DNA of 64,000 nucleotides from Gelatoporia subvermispora B. Lineage: Eukaryota; Basidiomycota; Agaricomycetes; Polyporales; Gelatoporiaceae. Position 1 is the first letter of the stretch. Each line of letters begins with the position of its first letter. The position numbers and the translations under genes are program-made. The DNA is taken from positions 1,846,693-1,910,692 of the forward strand of contig KB445795.1 of the NCBI GenBank assembly GCA_000320605.2. The letters are read 5' to 3'. The notes under the pieces are model-generated. The model was not told where the DNA came from. It saw nothing but the letters and a program-made list of their open reading frames with translations, and searched no databases. This document shows positions 32,647 through 45,061 of this stretch, one piece after another.

Positions 32647-34150
32647 GTCGAGGGCGTGGACGATGGCGAGGGGAACGATTGGAGCGGAGAGGAGGGTGGT
32701 GGGGAGACAGTGGTGGGAGGGAGAAGCGACGATGAGGCGAAAGGTGGGCTCGCCAAGGGTATACTTCCACGTGCGGCAATCACTCGTCGACGTCCGTCTC
32801 CGAACCTCCTCTTCCTCCAGGGCCAGCCCGTTCTCCTCAACCACGAATACTTTCTTCCGACACTGCACAACCGCCCATCGACCTCGGTCGTTTCCCCGCA
32901 CACCGCCCACGGTGTACTAGCGCAGTCAACCGAAAACAATTGCTAGCAGTAATTTGCACAGACTCGCGACCGCCCTCACAGCTCCTCAGCGCTCCCGATA
33001 AGGTTCCTGGCATAGAGCACCATATACAGACGCCGCGGCGCGTGAGGTACTGACTCTACATCCTCCGACACGCTGTCCTGCCCATCTCTGCGATAACTTA
33101 TCCCATCCCAGCAACGGCCAGCCACCAGACACTTCGTGAGGCGACCCTCCCGGTTCTTCCCAACTTCCCCGGGGCTGTGGAGGCTGCTCGCCGTTCCCCG
33201 CGATCCGAATGCCCCATCCCAGCGCATCCCCTTCGCTACTCACAACTGCCAGCGCCCCTTCTTTGCCCCCGCTTCCTGACATCTACTGCCTGCGCAATCC
33301 AAGACGCCCGCCCTATGTACATGATCGTCGTCCTTCGCGTTTCACCCTCTCGCTCCCATCCATCCGCCAATTCCGCGCCTGATTTTCTGCTCTACTAGCA
33401 TCCTCGTCTACCGACAGCACACACGAGGCACGCCCTAAGCTCCGCACAGCACTCGCGCACCCCTGCGGGCGTCCAGCCTGCTCTCGTGCCCTCTCTCGGG
33501 CAACAAACTGCCCGACGTCGCTCGGCAGTGCGAATGCCGGATCTTCTTCTTTCTGCAGGCTCGCTACCGTCCGTACTTCCGACATGCCGTAATTGCAAAG
33601 AATTGCAAGGGCGCGCTCACTCGCGGCCCAGCACCAGGGCACGCCAGCGGCCGGATTCGATCCAGACATCACTTCGCGGGACATGCTTTGACGAGCGGAA
33701 TCAGATGGTTCGGCCTTGCCACTGATGGGCGCACCACAGGCGCCCAAACTGACGTCCGTCGTCCGCTCTCGTCCAACGAGGCGACCTGCGATGACTGATC
33801 GAGTCTGAGCGCGACGCGACGCAGCGGATATTTGACGGATGGTTTCAACGATGACACCGTAAATCTTTCCCTGCGACTTGCCTGCGGATTTGTAGATCAT
33901 ATCATAGGCGACCTACTCAGTGATCACGGACATCTGTCCCCCTCGCTTCTCGATCTTATTACTCACCCCCAACTCTCAGTCGAGATACAACCAAACCCTC
34001 CTGCCCGTGATCAGTCATGACTATCATTGCGTACGTACGATACCTCATAAATTAGTATGTCTATGCATCCTCGTCATCATATCATATACGTTAGCATCAC
34101 CTCCATTCGTGGCCTCGCGTTAGATTCGAAAAATCCGCAGAATGCAGCAC
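32647..34150. other. long intergenic stretch, GID4 upstream region
   Basis: About 1.5 kb lies between GID4 and the transporter gene, both on the minus strand. I recognise no protein. One open frame of 195 codons (33313-33900, minus) exists, but its composition is nondescript. The GID4-proximal 300 bases are G/C-rich. Confidence 0.45.
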
Positions 34151-36926
34151 TCATTCACTCGTCCGTGAGTCTTCCTTCAGCTCGGCGTTCCTCGCCGCCT
34201 CGGGGTCCGCGATCGTGGCCGCGTCTTCCCTCGCCTCCGAGCCTGGCCGCGACTTGTAGTCATCGCTCTCCTGATCAAGGGGCATTGCGCCTGGCGCTGC
34301 AGAAGCCTCCGCAGCCTCCTCAGCGTTAGCCTTCTCCGTCTGCGCCTCAATGTCGCCCTGCGGCGCGGCGCCTGCCTTGACGATATTACGGTGCAAGGAG
34401 TATCCGCGCAGGAACAGAACTGATCGATCGTGTTCAGTGATCCGCTCAGGGTCTTATCAAATCAACCCTTACCTAGGAAGAGGCCAACGCCCAACATCGG
34501 CGTGCAAACCAGCCAGATCCTGTTGATCGCCTCGCTGTACGCCTGTCGCAGCTCGAAGCGTTGTGTGGGGTCCTGCAGAGACGCAATGAGCACGCTTTCC
34601 ATGACGACCGACACACATGGACATACAGAGATGAACTTGATTTGTGTGACAAACTGGTTGAGCGCAGCTGCCGAGGTATCGATATCCAATCCGGGTATGC
34701 TCGCAACCTTCTTTCTCAAGATCTAATCACGCCGAACGGAATCAGCAAGAATTGCAATTTGCGAAGAACACCGGCGCGTACACTCGAGAGAATGGTCTCT
34801 CCCATTGCCAATCCAACGGTGCCGCCTAGTTGCCTGATGAAACCAAAGGTCGCAGTACTTGTGGCCATATCCCGCAGCGGCATCGCAGCTTGCAAGCCAA
34901 TGAGGGGGGTCTACAAACGATCCAAAGCGTCAGCCACGCCACGGAACACCGGCACACATCGAAGCAGTGCATACCTGGAAGAGGCAACCGACTCCAAGGG
35001 CGGTCACAAGCGGGTAAAGCACCTTCTCCGCACTGTGGTCAAGCTCACGTCAGACACCACAGAAACCTAGATTGTCACATTGCAAGGACGCACGTATTCG
35101 ATGTGGCGCTGAGCTGAATCATCAAGCCGTAACCCAGGACCAATATCGTCCACGCGAACCACATAACCGGACGCCACCGGCCAGTGCGCGACACGAATTG
35201 GCCTGACATGGCAGATACGAACGCAGATCCCAGTGAGAATGGAAGCATCCTGAATGAGCCGTTACATCAAGAAGAGTCCGGTAGTCCATATGCAGAGATG
35301 ACGCACCGCACACCGGCTCCGGTCGCAGAGGAGCCGAGAACTTGGAAGTACACTGGCAAGTAGTACGCGCCGCAGAAGAACGCGATACCGTGGAAGAAGA
35401 CCGAAACCAAGATGAACGCAGTCGTGCGCGTCTATCATACATGTAAGATACCAATCTAGCCGCTAAGATATGTGGAAACCGGGTACTCACCTTGAACAGA
35501 CGCGGGGGGACAATGGGAGAGCGTTTTGTAGTTAGTTCGTTAATGCTAGCAGCAATTAGCAAGCTGACGCCAATAGCAATGGGCGCAATCGTTTGTGGCG
35601 TGCCCCCTGAAGCGCTAATTAGCTCAGACACCGCACAGTCTATGCAGGACACTCACAGCTGGTCTCGCTGAAGTTGAAACCAATGAGGAGGAGAACGACA
35701 CCGCCAATAATGAGGAAGAGGCCGACAAAATCGAATTCGGCGACATGCTCCTTCAATGAGCGACCCTTGTGCGGGTTCAGGTTGAGGAAGAAGAATAGAA
35801 GCGCGAACGCAAGGCCGCCGGTGGGCCTAGAACAAAGGAGATTTAGAATATGACACGCGTTAAATCACAGAACCGACTTGCAGGTTAATAAAGAAGCACC
35901 TGCGATAGCTCAATCAGCAAAGCGCACATGCGTAATGGGCGACGTGAGAAACATACCAACGCCAGGTGACGTGATCGGTGAACACCTGCACGACATGCGC
36001 GGTAAGCAAGCCGCCAAAAACCCACATTCGGAACCGTGCTTACTCCTCCGAGTAGAGGGCCAATAACACTAGGGGTTCATTCAGTCGCCGTTCCAAAGAG
36101 GAATGCGAGCGGAACGCCTACCTAGCAATACCCCACGTAGCGCCGATCGTGCCGCCATACTTGCCACGGCTGAGAATAGATTAGTACTCGGACATATGGG
36201 CATAGGGATTCGTCACATACTCTTTGAGAGCGACAATGTCCGAAATTGTAATTTGGACAAGCTGAATAATGCCTCCACCGCCAATGCCCTGGACAGCACG
36301 GCAGACGACTAGCCATGTCATGTTTTGTGCCGCGCCGCATAGCGCAGAACCAATCTGAGATTACTGTGAGACACACGCCAAGCGCACGAACGTGCATGAC
36401 GGATACACACCAGGAAGATGGCAATACTTGTGTAAAGGATCGGCTTTCGGCCTGCGAAACACGCATAAGTCGCATGCTACGAAGTATTTGCGTGGGGGGA
36501 CATACCAATAATGTCGGAAAGCTTTCCATAGACGGGAGATAGTGTTGCGGCAGCAAGCAAATATGCACTGCGGGCATGTGTGGGTCAAGGGGCTGCAGGA
36601 GAAAGGCTCGGCAAACTCACCTGCCAACCCAACTGTACTCTTTACCACCGCCGAGCTTCTCGACTATTGTGGGGAGCGCGGTGGCAACGATGGTCTATCC
36701 GAACCCCCCTTGAGTCATTTTTGTGGCAGTGCTATTAGCGGCATTGACATACCTGATCCAAAGCGGCGAGGAAGGTGCAAGCCATTAGACCACAGAAAAC
36801 CACGGGCATGTTATTTTTTGGGAGGACATGTTCCTCTCCCTGTTTCCAAGCTTGACCGGGCTTGAGCTTGTGTTCAGCGGACGCGCCGGTCAGGGCCGGG
36901 GGAGCGGACTGGGACTCCTTCTCCAT
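34151..36926 (-). CDS. MFS transporter, DHA2-type (14-helix) drug/proton antiporter
   Basis: Major facilitator superfamily membrane transporter. A polar N-tail (MEKESQSAPPALTGAS..) precedes helix 1 (VVFCGLMACTFLAALDQ). Conserved blocks are TIVATALPTIVEKLGGG, motif A (YGKLSDIIGRKP), WLVVCRAVQGIGGGGI, and GGTIGATWGIASVIGPLLGG (motif C-like, typical of antiporters). A second half follows with FDFVGLFLIIGGVVLLLIGF, RMLPFSLGSAFVSAMSGQF and FGFIRQLGGTVGLAMGETI. The cytosolic tail is Glu/Ala-rich and ends SRTSE at 34151. Many short introns split the gene. Fourteen predicted helices fit the DHA2 group. The substrate cannot be told from sequence; no biosynthetic genes are nearby, so it need not be a toxin pump. 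Confidence 0.88.
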
Positions 36927-38488
36927 TGCTCAAGGCGACCGGGGGGTAGAAAGGTCGCTACAGACTGCTTTAAAGGACGAGCGAGTCAGGGAGATGGTGG
37001 AGGCGAGGAGAGGCCTAGCGGGGGACTTGACGAAGCTGAGTCGCACCGGAAGGCTTTGGCGTACATTCGAGATATATTTTAGGAGCCGTCTGCATATCGT
37101 CAGCAAAGGTTCGCTTGCAGAAGACCCGGCACATGGCCGAGATGCCGCAGGCGGCGGCCTGTTGCGATCGATCTCCCGATTTCCCAAGGCCTAGCCGGCC
37201 GTGGGCGCCTATCCAATTTCGCAGCGCCGGATTGCCAAGCGGAGATTGTGATTGGCTCGGCTGGCCTCGGCACGCACTCGGAGGCGGGCTGCGGAGGTCC
37301 ATTCGTGGAAAGGTTATCTTGCGGCTGGTGCAGGTTGGTGCTCCGCGCGTCTGCTCGATGCCGGTGCATCGCAGCTGCTCGCCGTCCGTCGCTCGAGTTC
37401 TCTTCCATGCCGATCACCATGACCAACTCTCCGTCCGCAGGCAGCACGGCGACTACACACGTTCTCACCACCACGCTATCACTGCAATGCCGTCGCACCA
37501 TTACCCTGATTTTCTGACTCACAATTGATCCGAGTTCGGACAGTGCCACAACCAGACCCGCGTGCCCACATTGTCGACACCAGAGCGCGGGGCACTCGGG
37601 CCATATATGAGCCGTCCATTTCGCAGAGATGCATCGCCAGTCCGCCAATCGAGGCCCCAGGGCGAGCAACTGGCTGTAACTGGGCATCCCCTGCTGCATA
37701 ATGAAACACGCCCAGTCGCATTTTGGCGGTGCACCCACAAACGTCGATCTGCAGGACACAGCCCATACGTAGTCAGTAACTACGATGCCAAATGGATGTT
37801 GACTAAAGCTCGGACTGAGCAGCTGTCCGTTGCGCCACCATGCTGCAATGCTCTGTTGCGATTCCGAGCGGTCGGAGCGTCGAGGTATATAAGGAGATTT
37901 TTCAGCCTGTCGACAGGACGTTTCAATTCCAAGTGGCAGGCCTCGTGCGCAAAAGCAAGCAACGTCATCCTCGCTTTCCGTGTACATCACAAATAGCACG
38001 ATCGCATGTCCACGGTACCGAGCCGCGCGCATAGGAGAACGCTTTCGACGTAACAAACTTCATTCGCCGGTGGCGACACTTCTCGCACTGACATGTCAGA
38101 CTACTATGCCCACTGGTGTCGATGCAATGCGAGTGTTTCGACGGCAGCAGACTTTACTTCCATAGAAATATCAAATCCAGCGCGTTATCCTCGCGGCAGT
38201 AGAGAACTATGACGTGCTCTCGACAGCGTGTTAGCGCACATGCACACACCGTGATTATTCCGACATGAACAGGCGTGCAGTCAGCCTGGCAAACCTTGGA
38301 GAGCACGAGTGGCCTGGGAGAATCGAGGTCGTGCGACTCGTGTCGTAACGTTTTGCTTACTAAGCATACACTTACCTAAGCCCATCCTTTTGCAAGTCTT
38401 TGACCTCGCGCGCGTTGAGTTTGGGATCTCTGCTTGCTGCGTTCCTCCACTTGCCTCCCTCCATACACCACCATCCTAGACCGCTATC
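36927..38488. promoter_or_regulatory. divergent intergenic, MFS transporter / Ran
   Basis: About 1.56 kb lies between two divergent genes and should hold both promoters. No family is recognised. A long minus-strand open frame runs through the middle and is listed separately. C/T-rich DNA just precedes the Ran start. Confidence 0.45.
37100..38032 (-). CDS. orphan open frame of about 310 codons
   Basis: From ATG 38032 the frame stays open to 37100 without an intron. It is rich in Cys, Trp and Arg, shows no domain or signal that I recognise, and overlaps open frames on the opposite strand. It lies inside a divergent promoter region. Its length is notable, but its composition looks more like chance in G/C-rich DNA than a real protein. 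Confidence 0.2.
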   Translation of the reverse strand: MRAARYRGHAIVLFVMYTESEDDVACFCARGLPLGIETSCRQAEKSPYIPRRSDRSESQQSIAAWWRNGQLLSPSFSQHPFGIVVTDYVWAVSCRSTFVGAPPKCDWACFIMQQGMPSYSQLLALGPRLADWRCISAKWTAHIWPECPALWCRQCGHAGLVVALSELGSIVSQKIRVMVRRHCSDSVVVRTCVVAVLPADGELVMVIGMEENSSDGRRAAAMHRHRADARSTNLHQPQDNLSTNGPPQPASECVPRPAEPITISAWQSGAAKLDRRPRPARPWEIGRSIATGRRLRHLGHVPGLLQANLC

Positions 38489-39616
38489 ATGACTGACCAG
38501 ACGACGATCCCCACCTTCAAGCTCGTTCTCGGTGCGTTTGGCTCTATCGGCGTGTTTTGAACGCGCTTTGCTGACCATGGGTCCCTTCTACACTTTTCCA
38601 CCTTGATCGATGCGGCGTTGCGATTCTGTTCTCGCGTTTCTCAACTATCCTGCCACATCTGCGCGACCTTCGTACGCGATGCGACGCGATCGCGAACAGT
38701 CGGTGACGGCGGTACCGGAAAAACCACCTTCGTCAAGGTAAGAAGGGTCTTCCGACCCACTCGTTTCCATCGATCTCGGTACTGATACTGTCTGGTTCAC
38801 AGCGCCACTTGACCGGTGAATTCGAGAAGAAGTACATTGGTATGTCTTAAGTGGCCTGAGCCACGCATCTCCGCTGGGCAAGTCTGACACCTTACGCCAC
38901 AATCTTCAGCTACTCTCGGTGTCGAGGTTCACCCTCTCTCCTTCTCCACCAACTTCGGCACGATCTGCTTCAACGTGTGGGACACTGCTGGCCAGGAGAA
39001 GTTTGGTGGTCTCCGCGATGGTTACTACATCCAGGGCCAGTGCGGTATCATCATGTTCGACGTGACATCCCGTATCACATACAAGAACGTCCCCAACTGG
39101 CACCGTGATCTCGAGCGTGTTTGCGAGAACATCCCCATTGTGCTTTGCGGCAACAAGGTTGACGTGAAGGTGAGTTGTGGCGTACTTATTGATCTTGTGC
39201 CTAGACCGCTCACGTATCACTTGTAACAGGAGCGGAAAGTCAAGACCGGCCAGGTCACTTTCCACCGGAAGAAGAACATCCAGTACTTCGAGATCTCTGC
39301 GAAGTCAAACTACAACTTCGAAAAGCCCTTCCTCTGGCTCGCGAGGAAGCTCGTCGGGTATGTGGTATAGTAGCGATCTACTATCTGCCATCGATAACTA
39401 ACTGCCTCTACCGATAGCAACCCCACCCTCGAGTTCGTCGCCGCACCCGCCCTTGCACCTGCCGAGGTCCAGGTGGACCCTGCTCTCATGGCGCAATACC
39501 AGGCGGAGCTGGCTCAGGTATGTTGCACACTGCCTCGACTGCGGCACCGAGACTGATCTATCTGACTCATCCAGGCCGAGGCTGTTCCCCTTCCCGAAGA
39601 AGACGACGACCTGTAA
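38489..39616 (+). CDS. Ran GTPase (Gsp1/Spi1)
   Basis: Small nuclear GTPase that drives nucleocytoplasmic transport and spindle assembly. Exons by eye: 38489-38531, 38700-38737, 38813-38839, 38910-39169, 39230-39357, 39418-39517, 39575-39616. All GTPase motifs are present: [15 protein letters not shown] (P-loop), [10 protein letters not shown] (switch I), [17 protein letters not shown] (switch II), GNKVDVKERKVKT and [20 protein letters not shown]. The C-terminus ends in the Ran acidic tail [12 protein letters not shown] 39614-39616. Length (about 215 residues) is as expected. The first intron is the longest (168 nt), as often in highly expressed fungal genes. Confidence 0.98.
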
Positions 39617-40299
39617 ATTTGCTCTGCATCGTACTTATCGACACTTGCCCCATTGTTTCCTCCTCCATTTGTGATCGATACTGTTCTCGAATATATGTTC
39701 CTATCGCAAGCATCACCACGTTTCTCCTCCCTTACGTTTTCCCCTAGGAAATGCATGTAGCTACCTCCATCCACCACGTTGCCCGCGTTATGCCATTAAC
39801 ATCGAAGACGGGTCATTCACCGCGTCGAGCACCCGTTCGGGGCTCTTCTCTCAAATTCTCATTGGCGCACTTGCTAGAAAAGAATTTTATGACGTCGTGC
39901 TGATGTATTTGTGTTGCTCCTCGAGAAATTCGGCTCTTCGTCGTTGTAAGGACAGATGCAGAGCCGGCGATCTTAGCGCACGAGACAGCCCTAAGTGTAC
40001 ATTGCGCAAAATAAGAAAATTTGTTCATCGACCACTATCAGTCGTGATGTGATGAGTCGCTCAATGGACGCGTCGACGCGTGTAAGTACGCGTCGCGTTC
40101 GCTCTAGGTCACATGTGTGGCGCTCGATCGAGGACGCTATACAATTCTGAACTCGAAACCGTGCTTAAAACTTGCCATTTGCTCTCTATCCATCTTGTCA
40201 CCCTTCGGCGCTGGGCTCTGTTTGACGTTGACCGCAGGGCTGAACCCAGCATAGCCGGTCTACGTCTGTGGACTGCTCTCGGGCAGATTTGCCACCAAA
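39617..40299. other. intergenic, Ran 3' / BCS1 5'
   Basis: The 683 bases between tandem plus-strand genes hold the Ran 3' end and the BCS1 promoter. No gene is seen. An ACGCGTCGACGCG-like palindromic run lies near 40070-40085. Confidence 0.5.
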
Positions 40300-42025
40300 A
40301 TGCAGCGAGCTGCGAACATAGCAGCTGAGCCGGCTCACACACAGCCTCTAGCTCCAAATCCCGAGCTGGTCCAGCTTCCAAATGCCCCGTTGGCTCCTGA
40401 ACATGCAGGAGGCTCTCTCTTGTCTGCTTTTCTGGGCGACAAGTGCGTGGTTGCTTCGATACTTGCATTCATTACTGAAACAATGCTCTCCTGAAGCGCA
40501 GCCCGTACTTTCAGGCCGGATTCGGACTTATGGTGTGCCCTCTCATCCTCCAGTACACAGAGATTCTCAACCATTTACAGGGAGTTGGCGTCGGTTTGAC
40601 CATGCTGAGAAAAGTACTTGCGGTTTCCACCGTTGCTTTGCAGAGGCGAATGCTCGTCTCCCTTGAAATCAACAATAAGGACCCAGCATACGACTGGTTC
40701 CTGGCGTGGATGTCGCACCATACGGCCAACGTGTCTGCAACTGGGTCAAAGCTACGGTCGGCGGCGCCGTGGTTCCGGAGTCATCAGCTCAGCGTGCAGA
40801 CCGCGCTGCAGCAGCGACAGAACGGGAGCTCGTCTGTTTTCTTCAAGCTGGTTGCGGGGCCCGGCATACACTGGCTGCGGTATCGTGGTGCCTGGATGCA
40901 GGTCCGTGCAATGTTGAAGACAAGAATGTTTGATGACTGACATTACCTTTTTACAGGTGAAGCGTGAACGTGAAACCCGCTCCCAGCAGTTGATGTCTGG
41001 TGTCCCATGGGAGACGGTCACCCTCACGGCCCTCTCGCGTGACCGGGAGATCTTTCCTCGATTGCTTTCGGAAGCCAGGGACATGGCCATGCGAGGGCAG
41101 GAGGGCAAGCTCGTCATACATACACCGTGGAGCATCGAGTGGAAGCCTTTCGGACAGCCGCGCCGGAAACGGCCCCTGAAGAGCGTTGTACTGGACGATG
41201 GTATCGCCGAGAAGGTAGAAGCTGATGTCAAAGCTTTCCTTGGCAGGCGAAAGTGGTACGAAGATCGAGGTACGCCGTTATCCCGGCAACGACTGAGGCA
41301 GTCGCTGAACCCTCATAGGCATTCCGTACCGGAGAGGCTATCTCCTGCACGGACCTCCAGGATCTGGAAAATCCTCCTTTATTCAAGCTCTAGCTGGTTC
41401 TCTCTCATACGACATTTGCCTGCTGAATCTAGCTGAACGCGGACTTGCCGACGACAAGTTGATTCACCTGCTATCAAATACCCCAGAACGGAGCTTCGTA
41501 CTCATTGAGGATGTTGATGCGGCCTTCAACAAGCGAGTACAAACCACCGCTGATGGGTACAATCATCTTTCGTCATCCTTCTACATGATAGACTCATACA
41601 TGATGATCTATAGATATCAATCCTCCGTGACATTTTCCGGCTTCCTGAACGCTCTCGACGGAGTAGCTTCAGGAGAAGAGCGCGTTGTCTTCCTTACAAC
41701 AAATCACCCCGAACGACTAGATCCTGCTCTCATCCGGCCGGGCCGAGTCGATTTGGCCGTATTGCTCGACGACGCAAGTCCGAACCAAGCAAGGCGTCTA
41801 TTCGTACAGTTCTATGGTACGGAAGATGGCAGTAGCGAGGGGTGGGAGAAGTTGGATGAGACCGAGCTGAATAGGCTGGCAGCAGAGTTTGCGGAGGTCG
41901 TCGAGCGGGAGATAAAGTTGGGACGGAGAATCAGCATGGCGGCACTCCAGGGACTCTTCATAAGAAGCAGTGCGGCGGAGGCAGTGAAAGGTGTCCGGAC
42001 GCTTTTTGTACAGAGAGAACCGTAA
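40300..42025 (+). CDS. BCS1: mitochondrial AAA chaperone Bcs1
   Basis: Inner-membrane AAA protein that moves the folded Rieske protein Rip1 into complex III. ATG 40300 sits in a good context (CCACCAAAATG). The first exon joins across an intron to [17 protein letters not shown], the Bcs1 transmembrane segment, about 45 residues in. The Bcs1-specific domain follows ([14 protein letters not shown], then [41 protein letters not shown]). The AAA part has [20 protein letters not shown] (Walker A), [13 protein letters not shown] (Walker B) and [22 protein letters not shown] stop-interrupted stretch at about 41557-41619 is an intron; [18 protein letters not shown] reads through it. TAA 42023-42025. 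The 3' end converges on BUD23 with only 81 bases between stops. Confidence 0.95.
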
Positions 42026-42106
42026 GGGCTCCTGTCGAAGGGTATCGCATGTGGACACGATCTGTATAACTGGACAATCCAGAGTAGAGATGTGAATGAC
42101 GGGAAA

Positions 42107-43239
42107 TCAGAAAACCGCTTTCCGCTTGCGGCCCGTGTACTTCGAGTCATTGGGAACGCTGTCCTTGCCTCGTTTGCGGTAAAGCTGCGAGATGCCGTCA
42201 GTCCTGTTTCATGAAGCGCATGCAAACAACGTGCCTCTTTCTTCCTCAGGATCCAGTCCTTATCTTTGACGTTCTTGCGCTTGCCGGCTTTCTCCCGCCT
42301 CCTCAAGCGTTCCCTCCTCTTTTCGAACTGGGCCCGGGCCTCGCCCTCCTCGCCTTCGCCCTCCAGGCCCTTCGGGACTTGCTCGCCGCCGCCACCTCCG
42401 CCACCTACGAATAGACAAAGGTAGACTTTGCGTGCCTTTTTGGAGTTGGGGTAGTCGACGACCACACCGCCGCCGAAGCCTGCCTTCTGGGCTATTGATG
42501 TAATGAGCTGCACCTGGTCATCGGATGTCGGGTAGAACTGCAGGACGGCGCGTGAAGGATTACGAAGGGCAGCGTGTAGGGTGGTGAAGAAGCGTGTGAG
42601 TCGGTGGGGCGGCGAAGAGGTGGGGTGTGAGGTCTCTGCGTTCAATAGCCACTGCAGAACAGAAATGCTGCACGGCGAATTGAAACTACTTTAGACTGAT
42701 CACGTACAGCATGCCGTAGCGTCCGCACCTGATCGCTCCGTCAAAGCTGCCGGGACGGAAGCCGAAGCCCTGCCCTATATCCTGCAGGAAAAGGTCACCC
42801 TCGACCTCTCGTTCGAGTGCCACCTCTACCGATTGTGAACTTACAATGAGGCGGCGGAGCGAGACGTAACGAGGCACGTACCTAACATGCTTGGGGAAAC
42901 GTCGACTCCAATCCATGTGTAACCCTGCTCGTCCAAGATCTCTCCCGAAAGTCCTGAGCCGCAGCCAATGTCAAGCAGTAAAGCTGGCTCGCCCGGAGGC
43001 AGAGTCAATAATTCTAGGGCACGATATGTCATGTCGGCTTGAATTTGCTGTACACGGGTACTGTCCACTGTGATAAGAGACACGTCTGATCCAAGGTAGA
43101 GAACCCTAACTTGTTCGTGTACTTCTTAGATTCGGTGTCCCCATAGTACTAGCAAGACCGTGATGTCAAGGCAGTCCGATGATGTTACGAGGAACGGGCG
43201 TACAATTTCCGGAGGTGCTTGAAGTTCTGGGCGAGACAT
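42107..43239 (-). CDS. BUD23: 18S rRNA (guanine-N7) methyltransferase Bud23
   Basis: SAM-dependent enzyme that methylates a guanine of 18S rRNA during small-subunit maturation, with Trm112 as partner. The gene starts MSRPELQAPPEI at ATG 43239, then after an intron YYGDTESKKYTN, then NTRVQQIQADMTYRALELL. The SAM-binding motif is LLDIGCGSGLSGEILDE. Further family blocks: GVDVSPSML, EREVEGDLFLQDIGQG, FGFRPGSFDGAI, VLQFYPTSDDQ, AGFGGGVVVDYPNSKKARK. A Gly/Glu stretch, then the basic end DSVPNDSKYTGRKRKAVF with TGA 42107-42109, is as in other Bud23 proteins. There are several introns; the CTCTTTCTT-rich one near 42200 precedes the last exon. Confidence 0.95.
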
Positions 43240-43634
43240 TTCGTCAACTTATCCGATTGACTCCGAGTGTGATGGCTTGAATTTCGACGCAGAAGAGCTG
43301 CGACAAGCTGTGGCGGCTGGATGGAGGCGCGCGGACTCGCGGAGGACAACTTTCACTCGATCTCGGAAAATTCGGCGCCACGTGGGGGAAACACGCACAC
43401 GTGAGCAATATAAATCGCGGGTCGCGTCCTCTGGCGGAGTTCCATCATCGCACTAGTGTCGACATTAGAGGATGCCTCTACACGCCTCTTGATCATGCAT
43501 TGAATCGCACGTAATTAAGACGTTCAGGGGACGTTGCATTCCATGATATAACTCAGGCTGGTTGGGGCTCACAACCTCACATCACCCGCAATCCCTCTTG
43601 CCTGACTCCGCCGCGACTCGTACAGTGAGTGATC
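43240..43634. promoter_or_regulatory. divergent intergenic, BUD23 / unknown gene
   Basis: The 395 bases between two divergent starts should hold both promoters. Near 43398-43410 there is a TATAAATC-like element oriented toward the plus-strand gene. Confidence 0.4.
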
Positions 43635-44850
43635 ATGCTCCAGTATGAAACGGCGCCAACCGACCCCAGCTTCTTGGCCAAAGATCTGTCTTTATGTTTG
43701 TATAAAGGTAGCTTATTTCTGAATACAATCGGATATGCCAAGTACGCGATTTCAAGGCATCCATGTTCACCGTCACGGGAAGCTAACCGAAGTACTAATA
43801 AAGGAGAAGTAAATTGGAGAGATTCGTCGGTCATTCCACGCCCGCGCGATCTCTCTCGTTGCTTTTATGCAGATTCTCCAAACTCAAATGGCAAGACATT
43901 GCCTCGGCAGATGCATGTTAGTGACGAGTTGTTTCAACAAATTCGTGTGAGTATTCGTGTGAACATGTTGTTCTCTTCGATGATTAACAATATGAGGAGT
44001 CGGCTACCGAGGATCTAGCAAATAGGTATCTAGATGTGGAGGAATCGATTGCTCGTCAACACAACAACGTGAAGAAGATCCATCACAAGGTGGGCGATCA
44101 ACAGTTTGCGGTGATATGTAACTCAATGGACCTATTGATACGTGATAGCTGCAAGAAAAGTTTCCGGTTCTCAATCGCCACACGAGAATGTGGCCTATCA
44201 GTATAATTCTAACCAGATTCAAGGCCGAGAAAAAGCGGCGAAGGCTGGCTCGGGAGAAACATGACCCAAAGAGAACGAGCAAACTAACACGTTCTCATCG
44301 CACTGCGGTATGCACCTCCCAATGCTATAGACCAGCTACACGCTTGCTGATCCCAAACAGGATATCAGACTTGACCACGTGAAGCTTGAAACAATCTCGG
44401 ATCGAGAGACATCCACTGCACCCACGTTGAGTTCGACAACGTTGATCGGTGACCCCACGGAACACCCTGAGCAACAGCGTCCGACCTCGCAACTGTCACT
44501 CACCGCGGTACGTCCCGCGAGAACATCTGCTCCGCCATTTCTCACCTGTTTTATTGCCCGTACAGAAATCTCGTACTTCCTTCCTTCAAGATCGTGCCGT
44601 TTCGATTCCGGGGGAAATTGTCAAGAATCCGATTCAGCAGTTCCTCGAAACACTCGATGGGCCGGTAGACGACAGCCTCTGTGCCCTTTTACTCAAAGAA
44701 GGTTTCAGGACACATTCCGATTTGCGTGCCCTTGCGCACCTTCCAGACAAGGCTGCTATACTTTATAGATTCGTAGAGACGCAACAGCTGACGTACTGGC
44801 AGTTCGTGCTTCTACGCCGCGGGCTGGATAGATTAGAAGTTGACTCGTGA
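43635..44850 (+). CDS. unrecognised coiled-coil protein, about 330 residues
   Basis: I do not recognise the family. Five exons join in frame with good GT..AG sites: 43635-43946, 43997-44089, 44149-44307, 44361-44507, 44566-44850. ATG 43635 is the furthest start; ATG 43911 (MHVSDELFQQIR) is a possible shorter one. The middle is helical and charged (ESATEDLANRYLDVEESIAR; KKIHHKLQEKFPVLNRHTRM), followed by a strongly basic segment (RFKAEKKRRRLAREKHDPKR). A polar linker leads to a compact C-terminal region (NPIQQFLETLDGPVDDSLCA; LLKEGFRTHSDLRALAHLPD) with the Leu spacing of a SAM-like helical bundle. Such endings occur in Agaricomycete-only proteins. A DNA- or protein-binding role is a guess from the charge pattern. 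Confidence 0.62.
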
Positions 44851-45061
44851 TCAACTTGATCCGTTGCGTCGCTGCGCAGCATGATGTTCACGTTGAGTAG
44901 CTATAATGGAGGCAAGCCGAAGCCACTGATGGATGACCTCAATACAATCAGAAGAATGTGATGCCAGTTATGTCATACATTCAGAAAAGGTAGTCAAATA
45001 ACGTAGCACAGGTGATGAGACCAAATACAGAGCCAGACAAGGACAAGGCCGATAAAATTAC

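Noticed and set aside
32141..32920. 259-codon plus-strand open frame
   Set aside because: It is the antisense of the low-complexity Pro/Ser/Thr linker of GID4, and such repeats keep the other strand open.
33313..33900. 195-codon minus-strand open frame between GID4 and the MFS gene
   Set aside because: There is an ATG and no stop, but the composition is nondescript, no motif was seen and no intron is needed. It is most likely a chance frame in G/C-rich DNA.
41559..41619. Possible insertion of about 20 residues in the Bcs1 AAA domain
   Set aside because: The stretch starts with a GTACAA donor, ends CTATAG, and lies where no Bcs1 protein has extra sequence. Removing it restores [12 protein letters not shown].
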